Below are positions 27,701 through 38,357 of a DNA stretch of 64,000 nt, piece after piece. A program made the position numbers and the translations under genes. The stretch is taken from the NCBI GenBank assembly GCA_036320915.1, contig JAXBDG010000017.1:1-64000 (forward strand). The letters run 5' to 3'. The stretch's first letter is position 1; every line of letters begins with the position of its first letter. The notes beneath the pieces are model-generated. The model saw only the letters and a program-made list of their open reading frames with translations. It was not told the DNA's origin and ran no database searches. The DNA comes from Linnemannia elongata (taxonomy: Eukaryota; Mortierellomycota; Mortierellomycetes; Mortierellales; Mortierellaceae).

Positions 27701-27954
27701 TTATCATTGTTCTTTGTTTTGAATTTCCTCTCATCTTTGCAATTATACCAAACACATAGATATCCCGCTGTGCTCACTTACTTTATTTCCAGGCATATCA
27801 TGTTCATCCAAGTTCACGTTCTACAATGTGTGTCTTTTCTTTGATTAGGCCATAAGTACATTCGTTCTTAGGTGTTCCTTCAAGCTTTAGAATGTAAGAT
27901 ATCGAAATGCTTTTGAATTATGAATAAATATTTATGCTACTATTATTATACGTT
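24754..27954. other. Gene-poor stretch, no supported gene
   Basis: Several frames of 60-150 codons exist, but they overlap on both strands, are Ser/Pro- or Arg-rich from simple sequence (GA-rich 25790-25885, AG repeat 25140-25155), and show no conserved motif or convincing splice structure. I see no gene, RNA or transposon end that I can defend. Confidence 0.5.
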
Positions 27955-30461
27955 CTATCTTCTGGTCTTCAGCTCTCCACGCTCTTTCACTTGCTTTGTA
28001 CACAGCTCCTTGGCCTGGTTGTAGGAATAGTGCCCATCTCTGGATCTGAGCTCGACCAAATCATCAAGCTCCTTGAATGCAGCCAAGAGGGCTTCATCCT
28101 TGGAAAGAGAATCATACTGCATGAGACGGTCCTGAATAAAATCCACCTCTCTAGCTATTCTTCTGATATGGCTGATATACTTTTCCGTATCGTCTGCTAG
28201 CCTTTGCGCTAACTTGCCTCTGTGCTTGGACTTGCCGTCTGTAGGTTTCAACTTCTCGCCCAGCTCTTTCTCATACAGAAGATACTCCTCGTATATACTC
28301 TTAGTCGATTTATGTCTCTTGACCAAATAAACCAGTCATCCCGTGGACCATGCTAACGTCAATTGGATGTTTTCCTGTTCCTGTTTCTATCGATTGTCTT
28401 ACTGCGGGCTCTGGTGGTTGTGCTTCTGAAAGTAAAGTGTACTTGGGTTGATTTCTCAATAGAAGTTCCAACTTGCTAGGTTGATGATGACTCGACGATG
28501 GTGTTGCAGTTGAAGGGAGATCCTGAACATCAGAGCCTGGATGGAGCGGACGGATTGGAACTGGCGTAGAATCCTTGACCGACTTGGACTGCTTCTGCAT
28601 CGGCATAGAATTGGAAGATGGTATTCCAATAGTGTCGACTTTACAGGCTTCGTGGGCGTCTCCCACTCCAAGGTTTCCAAGGCACTCTGCGAACACTGGT
28701 CCTCCTCGTGGTCTTCGAGAGCTTTCTTGCGGAACTTGGATCTGTTTGCTTCACGGACCACATTCCGACCATATGCATCATACTGGTGCTATTTGTATTG
28801 CAGAAAAAATTACTTAATAGATATTCAGTGGACACAATAAGAGCACAATATGCAATAGATCAATTACGTACCAATAAGTTCATGAGACGCTGTAGGTGGT
28901 CCGATAGGAAGTGCTCAAACTCTCCTGGTTCCTCTGGGAGAAGGACTGGAACGCATGCCGTTGCTCCAACCCAAATGTCCTCGTACTTGACGATCTTGAA
29001 GATTGTTGCCGACAGACCTACAGTAAAAAAGGTATTCGTCAGCCTGTTATCTGCATTTGTTTGGTTGTTGTTCCAAGTCATGAACCTTGCTTCAATTGCC
29101 GTGAATGCTCAACAGCAGCGGGCACTACAGCAGGATGCTCTTATTGATCGCCAGGTTTTTTCTTAGCTGTGAGGCAACCTCGACCTTAGCGGAGCCTGCC
29201 TTTTTACACTCAAAGTTGCCGACCTCAATGCCGCCAGCGGTTAGCAAACAGTCGCACTTTCGAGGCGATGACCCAGTGCTGAACACCGCTTCAAGCTTTG
29301 ACTTAGAAAACGCTGTCGCAGCGCACCCTTGCTCCCCCCTTCAAGGAAGAATATAAGTGTGTTAGAATACGATGGAGTTGTTGGGGTCTATGCCGGTCAT
29401 CGCGAACAGATCAGCGCAAAGGATATAAAAACAACTTACAAGCGAAACGCTACTGGCGTATCCATCGGCATACCCTCATGGAAGATGCTCGACCAAACAT
29501 GGAGAGCATCCGCTTCAGACGGATTCCATTTGCCATGCAATGGCCTGATGATGTTCCTGATGCTACATGACCAACGCGGAAAAACAGATTGTCAGCAATG
29601 GATGGCTTCCAACCAGTCAAACACGAATCCATGCTCTACTCCGCGAGAACTTACATGATCTGGAGGACATGAAGAACACGTCGCAATGATGGCGACTGAA
29701 CCTGGAGGTCGTACGTCTTTTCCATGACCTCTTCAATCGTGCCGGTCTCAAGAGTCTCAGCGAGCACCTTCACAAGGTCGTCGACCTCCGGCTTCTTCCT
29801 GTCCATCTCCTGAACCTTGCAGAGCGCACGAACCTCCTGGAGCTGGAGCGGTGTGAATGCCGTGTTCGCTGAGACGGAAAACGTATTCCATATGCCAGAA
29901 AGGGCCGCGCTAAGAAAAATCGGTAATCAAAGGCATTAGGGAGCGATCCGATTAGCTCAATGCGACAAAGGAACAGAATTCAATACTTACAACGCTTCCT
30001 TGTAGTCAAGGCACCGCTCTTTGTTAAAATGCGGCATCGACGATAATTCTTTAGCCTTCTTCAGATGGTGCAGAGCAAGCCAATGAAGGCTACGCCTGTT
30101 CTGGTTGCAGTCGACGGCGGTATCCTCATTTGGCAAGTCAGAATCCATCTACCGTACTATGACAAATAGAGAAGGGAGCATTATAGCTCGATTTCTTGGC
30201 AAGCAATGCATTCTGCAAATAGCCTCTCTCCTTTATAAAAAGTGCTTTTCGTAGATAAAGGCAAACATGAAACGATAACAATCCTCAAATATATACCTGA
30301 TACAGTGCCGCTTCGATCAAAGCATGCCAAGGCTCTCGAACTCGGACCAATGAAGACATCCGCCCTGACTGCTTGCTAGGAATCGAGCGTCCTTTTGTCC
30401 GGTCTCTCTTCAAAGTAACTGTCTCAGAAGTCGTCGAACTAGATTCTGAACTGACTGGGGG
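27955..30461 (-). CDS. Spliced gene with PD-(D/E)XK-like nuclease segment, 5' end missing
   Basis: Exons inferred on the minus strand are 30461-30297, 30148-29991, 29909-29655, 29562-29440, one from about 29350 to 29129, 29085-28872, 28788-28645, 28594-28403 and 28317-27955 (TAG). All are joined by GT...AG with matching phase except the start of the fifth exon, where a run of six G leaves the frame unresolved. The middle exon reads KCDCLLTAGG, then EVGNFECKKAGSAKVEV: an Asp, about 15 residues, then E-C-K, the spacing of PD-(D/E)XK nucleases. The C-terminal exon is a charged helical tail (SIYEEYLLYEKELGEKL). The first visible exon has no ATG; its upstream donor (GTAAGC at about 30540) abuts the Helitron 3' end, so a 5' exon may be displaced. 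It could be a decaying gene. Confidence 0.5.
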
Positions 30462-30542
30462 CTATGATGGTTTCAGATATTAGTTTCGTTGGATGACTCT
30501 CCACAGGAAAAAAGAGCGATAGCAATAAAATCATAGCTTACA

Positions 30543-31517
30543 CTAGCTAGTGCCCGCGACTTCGCTCGCGGAGGGAGGTGAAAAAAAATAAAAAAGGGAA
30601 GCATTGGAGATGTCCATTCGCCAACACAGTAATCGGATAGTTGAAGGACTCTGTACTGCCCACAATCTGCGTGGCTGGCACAACTTGACTTGTATTGGGG
30701 TGGCTATAAACAAATATTCCTGTATTTTCTCAGATTTCGATCCCCTTTTCAGGCTCCTTACACACACTGTGTGCCCTGATCTTTGCTTTGACTTTTCTAT
30801 GCCTGTGCTGCATGCCTACGTTCTCTAGGCGTATATGAATAAGAGGGATATTTATTGGGCTTTCCTTCTTACCTTGGCTCTTATCCCCCTTCTCCCCTTC
30901 TCCGACTTTGTTATTTCTTCGCCTTCACTTCAGTTCCTCTTCGGCTGCTCTTCAGATTTCTCTTTCTTCTTCCTTTTCTTTTCTACCCCTTCTACTCCCC
31001 TTCTATACCATGTAACCCGTTTCATTTCTCTCTCCTCTGCTTCCATGTTGTGCGCGTTGGCGCCATCATTCACGGCATAGTAGCAGTTAGGGAACGGATT
31101 GGTTGTGCTGCAAAGAAGCATTGATCCGTGCAATTATGGCCTGTTTTGCCGTTGGCGGTTTGATATTGCCGTTTGTTTTCCTTTATAGTAGGGACAGAGA
31201 TGACCTTTCCCGCGTCTCTTAAAGCATTTGGTGAGAGGAGTAGAAAAGCAGAAAGAAGAGGAAGAGGTGATGGTCTGTTTGGGATAGAGTGAAAGAAAAG
31301 ATGACTTTCTGAGTAGACGATTGCTTTGTCGAATCGGTGGTTTTGGCTTGCATCAATTTTGCAGATCAGAAGCATATGACCGCCATCAGCTCCCATGATA
31401 TCGCCGCCGTGTCTGCTCTACAGCATCGTGGACATCATCCAAAGATGCGCGCCCAGTGGCACTTGTTTGAGAGCACGCTATTTTTTACACGGGTGGTGCA
31501 CAACACGGCTCTAGCAC

Positions 31518-31556
<39 letters not shown>

Positions 31557-32160
31557 ACTGCATTTCTGTCAACTTTAAATGCTAACAGCTACTGATGGGC
31601 GGAAGAAGAGTGAGATGGATGCATATTCGAGTGATATGTTATATTGAAGAGGGGGGAATCGGATGCAAAGGTAGATAAAAGCCTTTTTTTTATATATCCA
31701 TAGGTGGGTTTTCCTTTTCCTGCTGATAGACAGTTTGATACCTTGCTTTCATACAGTGTAAAAATTCGACATCTATGCTACTGTGATGAGGATTTTTTGT
31801 AACGTTTGTGCTTTACTTTGACACCACGTCCAATGCAGGACAGTTACAGCACAGTGCAGTGGTAGAGAACACAATGTAATGGACCAAAGAAAAGCAAGCG
31901 AATTTATTCAAGACCCTACTGTGTCGCGTTCTATAACTTTCGTCATTATATAGAAGTCTACGTAGAGTTGCCCGTGCGTGAAGACGGATATATACAGGCT
32001 GTCGTTGTTTGGCCTTGTGACATTAATAGTAAGGGCAAATGCCTGTCTGATGGGAAATTGAAGTCGAGTGAACTTGATGGGTGTTATCTTTACGCAAGGT
32101 TCTTGGGTCCCGACGGCACCCCCGCGTCTTCGTCTGAAAAACATCCCCTTTGGACACACT
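30543..32160 (-). mobile_element. Helitron relic (3' end and helicase tail)
   Basis: Read on the minus strand, a Pif1-like helicase C-terminus (32111-31908) is followed 1.3 kb later by a perfect hairpin, CCGCGA-GCGAAG-TCGCGG (30571-30554), then GCACTAGCTAG and T. A GC-rich hairpin just before CTAG|T is the classic Helitron 3' terminus. The 5' end was not identified. The interior holds only simple sequence, including a 35-T run near 31520-31554. Confidence 0.55.
31908..32159 (-). pseudogene. Pif1/Helitron helicase C-terminal fragment
   Basis: The frame contains FTRLQFPIRQAFALTIN and, 20 residues on, VFTHGQLYV. These correspond to the last conserved blocks of Pif1-type helicases in Helitrons (R-R-x-F-P-x-R-x-A-F-A-x-T-I-N-K, then V-F-S-H-G-Q-L-Y-V-A-x-S-R). 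The Lys-Ser-Gln after TIN and the A-L-S-R after GQLYV are altered, and the rest of the helicase is absent, so it is a relic. Confidence 0.65.
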
Positions 32161-32919
32161 TGGCCAATATAATCGAGTCAAACGATGGATCCCCTCGACC
32201 ATATCCCCTCAGGCGCACCGTGGACGGGAGTCACCATCCATTACTCGGACTCTCCAACGTAATATGTTAAATAAGACAGGAAATGGCAACCAATATCGAG
32301 AGCCTTAGGATGGGAGCAGTATACAGCAAGGCAATGGATTACCTCCTTCAATTCTCTTTGCGATTTCGACTAGCAGGGAAGAAAGAGCAAAAGTATCACA
32401 CCGCATGCCATGCGGCTTCCGACAAAAGAAAGAACTTGGACAAGGACAAGACCAACCGCTATACTCACAAAAGCTGGAAGGACGACGTGGGAAAGTCTCA
32501 GAACATCCTTGGCAACGAGCTCCGCCAATCACAAGATGCATCAATGGACCAGGAGCGGTATCAACATCTACTATCATTCCTGTATCACCACGCCAGGTCA
32601 GAGCCAGGACCTCCCTCCTAGAACCTGACTTTCCAGGACCGACTGGTCAATTCACAGGTCTCACCCAAAATGGGGGTTACCCGGCACCCTACGAGGATTT
32701 GGAGGACGAGGATGACATAGCGGACCAGGAGATGGAGCAAGAGAAACAGCGAACATCCTCAGGTAAGTCTGCCAGTATACTCATTTGTAATATAATGTTC
32801 AAAATATGCGTCAACATTTTAGCATATGAATGTTGACGGGTATGTCTTGATGGATGTTACATAGATCTGTCTAGACCGTCAAGGAGCCATCTCGGGCTCA
32901 TCTAAAGTCCATCCAAGCA
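32160..32919 (+). other. Putative 5' part of the Fanzor locus, unresolved
   Basis: Two overlapping frames (from 32283 and from 32405) read as charged, Gln/Asp-rich protein, and the second reaches a GTAAGT donor at 32762. An acceptor near 32,864 would lead toward the next exon but does not keep the frame I expect. It may be the degenerate N-terminus of the adjacent gene or unrelated DNA. Confidence 0.3.
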
Positions 32920-35544
32920 GTGACACGAATGCTTCTGGAGTCTCCCACGCTACAAGGTGCTTTAGCGGTGGACTACATTCGTGCATGTTTCCATCAACCT
33001 GGCCTGGTGTCCGACATGGAATGTGATGCAGTGATTGAAACTGTGCAGGCATTGCGAGACTATGTCCCCAGGAGACGGCTCAAGACCACGGGAGGAACGG
33101 CACCACCGGCTCAACACGTTGCTACAATGATCGGTGTAGTTCTGATTGCCAACCAAGTCGCTCGTATTGGTGGATATCCTGACTTTGCGATGAGAATAGC
33201 GCCCTCGCCTAACGTTGGCTGTCTTCACACCTTGCCACTCGCACCTGCAGGGGTGTATGAAGCGCTATGTTCATTGACCAAGGGCCACTTCGACCCTCAC
33301 GTCACCAAGGAGACAGCTGTCACCTCCGTCCCCAAGGCACGGTCGCGCGCCAATGCTCTGTTCGAGTGCTTTTTTGACATGGACAGGATACGGTACATGT
33401 GCCAAAAACATTCAGTGGTCTTTGTAAATTGGTAATTATTCTTGTCATATATGGCGAACGTCCCTTTTTTGTAGTGGAGTATGGGCACTTATGCATTAAT
33501 TATTTGCAAATATAGGCCGAAATATGTGGACAGACATACCATCCACATCCTTGGCAACGTAATCCCGGAGGGCCAAGAACGGGGACCCGGCGCACCTGTG
33601 CGTAGAGAACTGGTAGAAGAGAGTAAGAAGAAAGGCTCGAAAGGGACGCGTGGAGGTGCTTATTGGTCTAGGGAGGGCGAGCGCATTGGAGTGACCCAAG
33701 AGACCGCGAGGGACATGGCCAAGCAAGCGCAGAAACGTCTTTTAACTTTGGAGACAGATCAAAAGGACCTTCGAAAGGTTTATCTCCAAGCAGACAGCGA
33801 CAGATCGGATGCGTCCAAGATTATCAAGGCATTGTCAAAGGGAGTAGATGATTCAGTGGACCAGAACCAACAAGACCGAGCCTGGCATGAGGCATACGAT
33901 AATTTGTACCAAACCCGCCGCGTCGCAAGCCAAGCCTGGAACGATTGGGCTCGGCACCAGGGTGAGTTGAAGTCTGCACGCTCTGAGGTATATGCCTTCA
34001 GCAAAGTGAGCACAACCAAACCTAGAACCGAACCACCAGCATCATCCCGCAGAACGATCGTTACTTAGGAGCGGCCCGCTTTGGAGGATCGCACGAAATC
34101 GCTTTATCTGAACGACATTTTCAAATCGACTGGAGCAGACTCCAACAAGGCGATTGGATTTAACTCTGACGACCCTGGATTGTCCGTGATGCAAATTTTT
34201 GCAACTCTCACACATGGGCAAGTGTCGCAGTATATCCACCACTACTTTGAAACGCTAAATCCGTTTGGTGCGCTTGTTGGTAATTTGAGTAACAATTTGG
34301 TTGGTTGTATTGATTTTTTTTTTTTTTCATGGTAGTCATCGCTACACGATATTACTCGGATATGACTGTGTTAGACTATGACATGCTATATACAGAGGAC
34401 GAGTCGGAGTCATTGGTGGACGGTATTGTTGATCTACCACCTATAAGCAGGATAACGTCCTCTTTGCTGGACGACCTCACATTTAGCCGGAAGCATGCAA
34501 GGAACCGTGAGAGGGATTTGGCAGAAGATTGTGATGTCTCCAAGGCCGCTCGAGCCGCAGTTCAGCGTCTTTCCGACGCCCCGATCACGACCGCGACCAC
34601 TCTCGACGAGGTCAATACTGCCCAAGATGTTAGGAGACAAGTTAGGGAAGATTCACGCTCGTTTTTCTCTTCTAACAAAAGACAACGACAAGCAAAAACA
34701 CAGCGCTTGCGGACAAAACGAAGCTACGCTACTCTGGCTGCAGCGCAAAGGCGGGGCATCAAGGCGGAAGTTCAGAATGAGATCAGGCAGATGCTCAAGG
34801 CCAAGACCGAGAAAACCATGAAGGCAGATAAGGAGTTGCACGAGTTGGGGGAGGAGGAGGCCACAACGACTGATGCAAAGATGGACAGTAAGGACAATGG
34901 TAACTTGAGAATGTGTTTGACATCTTCTGCTGCTTTATTATGGTGATGGAGCACAATCCAACATTTTTTTGATATTTTATTTTTTCATTTCTTTTAAATG
35001 ATAGACATTGAGAGGGTTCAGGTCCTTCCCATTATCTTACATTGCACGGGCGGCTCGTGCGTTGGCTCCCATCTGAAGGGTCATTCCAAGCGCGGCGGAG
35101 GGAAAATGTGTCACCAACACCGTCAGTACGATGTCGTTGCCCATACCAACGAACAGAGGACGATTCAGCTATGCTCTGCCTCTTTCCAACCTGTGGGGAT
35201 GGCTCTTGCAACTCGTGCTCAGAACGGAGAGATCAAAAACGTCCGCCTTTCATGGAGTTGTCATATGCCGAAACAGGGACTGTCCACGGCTCAAGACCAA
35301 GAAATTAACCCTGGGTCGGAACTCCAACGCCGCTGTTAACATTGCCGTGGCAGGTTCCTCAAATCTATTGTCAAGCCAAAAAATCACCCTCGCCCCTTTT
35401 CGACCCTTTTTCGACTTTCACCCAGCAACAACAACAACAACAACTCCAGCAAATCTGCTGGATCGTTTTTTTCTCCCCTCTGCAACCAATAATGGTTCCC
35501 CAGTGGGTCTAGTTCATTTTAGCTACGTCATTACGAGTTTTTAA
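32920..35544 (+). pseudogene. Fanzor (eukaryotic TnpB-like nuclease), degenerate
   Basis: Fanzors are eukaryotic relatives of TnpB, RNA-guided RuvC nucleases carried by transposons. The exons visible are up to 33431, 33516-34279, 34336-34887 and from 35005, with clean GT-AG introns and matching phase. Landmarks in order are IRYMCQKHSVVFVN; VDRHTIHILGNVIPEG; the RuvC-I-like strand NSDDPGLSV (about 34160); the bridge-like RKHARNRERDLAED; TNEQRTIQLCSASFQP (about 35150), holding the Glu proposed as the alternative catalytic residue in Fanzors; and ICRNRDC then GRNSNAAVNIA (about 35320), the zinc-ribbon/RuvC-III end. Damage: an in-frame TAG at 34066-34068, a frameshift near 35250, Cys to Ser in the first zinc knuckle (LCSAS), and Asn in place of the RuvC-III Asp. 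The 5' end is uncertain, and no transposon termini were found. Confidence 0.65.
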
Positions 35545-35639
35545 TGATGTTGAAACTCCTGCCCATTAAGTTAACGGTTACTGACAACGAGCTGGAGAAA
35601 ATATGATCAAAAAAAAAAAAATAAAAAAAATACGTTAGT

Positions 35640-36492
35640 GTACTGGTGTTGACGCAAGAAACGACAAAGGGCAGAATAGCAATGTAGAGCAAATCGTGAA
35701 TAAACGGTATCTGCTCGTAGGAGATGGTGGCAAAACCCTTGCGATCGGTGTCGATGCGCTGGAACTGTCGTCAAGGACTTGACGGCGACAGCAATTTGAA
35801 CGAAGTTGTCAAACGAAACATCGCCGGTTCCTGCAGCATGTTTGCCTGTAGAATATCAGTTGTCTTTTTTTTCATTCTTTCTTGAGACATGTCCACCTCA
35901 TCTATGAAAAGTCGCAAGTTGTCTGCAGGCAAACAGAGGAGCAAAAGATCCAAGAGGTTGTAGCCGAACGAGTTCATGGCCGTCTTGAGTTCATAAAAGT
36001 CAATGAAGCCGCTTCTGTCCTTGTCGAATGCCTGGAAGCAAGTGCGCCGGTCCTCAATGTACTTTCACAATCGAGCAAACTAGGGGAAAGTAGTCAAACC
36101 CGATTTATCTATCTGGCGAATAAGAATTGCACTCAGTATATATATACCTGATGAATCGAGTATTGCAGAGCGAACTAGTACACGTCAAAGTCACGATGAT
36201 TGCTGCTAGCTTACCGGTGTCGAACATGTTCTTCATCAAGCTGACAATCTCGAGGTTAAATGGGCTCCAGTCACCTATAGCGTCAAGAGTCATACAAAAG
36301 CATTGGTTAGCTTCCTTTGTACGAGGTTGTAAAGAATGAGACGAAACCAAGTACGGTCGAATCATTATGACGGCACAGAGGGCGGCTAGAGTCTCGTTCC
36401 TGTGCGTAGTAGTGTCGATACCAAAGGTCATTAACGGCCGATAAACCCTTTTGCGAGGGCTGCCAGGTAGTCATCCAGGAGTTGTTTTTCAT
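35640..36492 (-). pseudogene. Penta-EF-hand protein pseudogene
   Basis: The exon starting MKNNSWMTTWQPSQK (36492) joins across an intron to GDWSPFNLEIVSLMKNMFDT, the signature N-terminal EF-hand region of fungal penta-EF-hand (ALG-2/peflin-like) calcium sensors. The next EF loop survives as CFQAFDKDRSGFIDFYEL with all ligands, followed by MNSFGYNLL. The segment linking them is broken: an expected D-x-S-G-T-I-x-F-x-E-F exon is reduced to a frameshifted remnant near 36060-36110. The last EF region (FQRIDTDRKGFATISYE) is out of frame with GDVSFDNFVQIAVAVKSL. At least two frame breaks indicate a dead copy. Assembly error is possible but less likely given its decayed neighbours. Confidence 0.6.
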
Positions 36493-36819
36493 TGTGTTGA
36501 CAACGTGGAACTGATGAAGGTTGTCGGGCCATTAGCATTTATTACTGCGTTTCCCTCCCTTGTGTTACCACGCTTAACCAGCCTATGGGTGTCTATGCCA
36601 AGTAGTGAGTTGAGGAGATGTGTAAAATATATACGCGAAACACAGAGGTGGTGTGTCTGTGAGTGATGAGGGAGAGGGAAGGAGGGTTTGGAGCAACGTG
36701 GTCTCTGGCCCATGGCACACGCAACTAAAGGCCTCAGGAGAAATACCAAAACTAGCCGCTGCACAAGTAAACAAGAAATTTGTTTCCACATTTTTTACTT
36801 GCATCATTTTTTTTGTTCA

Positions 36820-38104
36820 CTATTTCATCCAATAAGCAGAACTGTGTGTGCTTCCATACAAGGAAGGACTTGTCAAAGGCGCTAGTATGCTTGCAAAGAG
36901 GATTATACCCAACGCAAACGCGACATAGATCCAGATCTTCCAGCGGCCATAGTGCTGGATGTTGGAGACATCGGGAAAGCCCATCAAATTGCAAAAGGAG
37001 TGGCACAGACACGGCGCCAAAAGGGACGACGTCCTGAGAAACAAAAACGTCGCAAACCAGCCAAAGAGACTGGTGTAGGTCAATTGGACCAGGGCAATAA
37101 TGGCCGATTGTATCGCCGCTTGGCGTGTCCGTCCTTTCTTTACAAACGATTCATATCCGTGGTGCAAGTGAGCTATGTTCCCAGTGTGAAAAATAAAGAA
37201 GATAGAAAGAGTCGTTTAGAAATACGTCGAACACTAGATAGGACATTTGGAAAGAAGAAGGTGCTCACCAATGCCAAAGACAAGAGGGAGGCCAAAGATC
37301 ATGGCTTTAGGCGAGGCACCCGACGTGGCTGTAATGGAAACCATGCAGGCTCTGAAAATGTACTCTTCGGCGATAGGACCCTAATAGCAAAAGCGAACAA
37401 AACAAACATGACGAATTATTTAGGTACACCATTATCTGATTGAATGTAAAAATGAACAGGTCAACTAGCGTGGGAATGCATTGATGGCTGTGTCCCATAC
37501 CACGATGTAGTTGCGAATGCCGATCCACTCGCACAGGTTCTGTAGCTGGTTCCTCCAGTAAAACCTTGATTGAAAGGGGAGCTCGCCGTCGATCAGCATC
37601 ATGGCCAGAGGACCCAAAAACAGGGTCATAACCAAAGCCAGGGGTGTGAAAATATGGTGCAGCCATTGGACAAGACCATAAGCTGGGACCGTCAGACCAA
37701 GCAGTTGAAGGAAGGCGTACACACACCTTGATGTTGGCTATTCAGTGCGATGTCATTTTGTTCGGTGTTAGGATATGGCAAGATCTGTGATGAATGAGTA
37801 CAGCCAGTTGCATAAATAATGACTGACTTGCCTGGTCGGATGGGATGGCGCCAGAGATAGAAAAGACTACCCAAAGATAAAGGGTGACCAACAGAGAGGT
37901 GAGAACGATGCCTTTGATGCGCTGCTTAATTACCAGTGGATGATCTCTATCCAGTCGCTGCTGAAAACGATCTGGTGCATGGTTCCCAGTTGAGGCTTGC
38001 TTCTTTACAGGAAACAGGTAGAGTGATCCAACAAAGAGTGTCGCGAAAAAGACACACGAGCATCCAGCTATCCATGTTGGGATAACGGACTCAAATGGCA
38101 GCAT
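36820..38104 (-). CDS. RCE1: CAAX prenyl protease 2 (RCE1)
   Basis: RCE1 is the ER membrane endopeptidase that removes the last three residues from prenylated CAAX proteins such as Ras and Rho. Four exons, 38104-37832, 37737-37501, 37380-37269 and 37172-36820, give 324 aa, close to the family size. Intron 1 uses a GC donor (CAG|GCAAGT); the others are GT-AG. Catalytic motifs of the ABI/Rce1 family are present: GPIAEEYIFRA (Glu-Glu), then AHLHHG, and the C-terminal FLRTSSLLAPCLCHSFCNLMGFPDV. Five to seven hydrophobic segments are visible, including an N-terminal anchor (IPTWIAGCSCVFFATLFVG). An upstream ATG at 38164 would add 20 residues with no hydrophobic character. The next gene upstream, a rhomboid protease, is on the same strand. 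Confidence 0.88.
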
Positions 38105-38357
38105 TTCGAGTTGTAAATTAAGAAGTGGAACTATTGACCGGGAGCGAGGATGGTTGCTCCACAATGCAAGCGGATGGTGGATTCAATCTTGTTGAAAGTG
38201 GAATCGATGGAGATAAATCGTTGGCATATCGAGATGTCACACGGCGAGGGCATTGACACGTATTGGGTGGCTTGTGCAACAGTAGAAAGAAATGATGGCA
38301 ATGAGGGCAAGCAAGGCCTTTCAGATTTTTATGAGAAAATATAACACATAATGGGCC

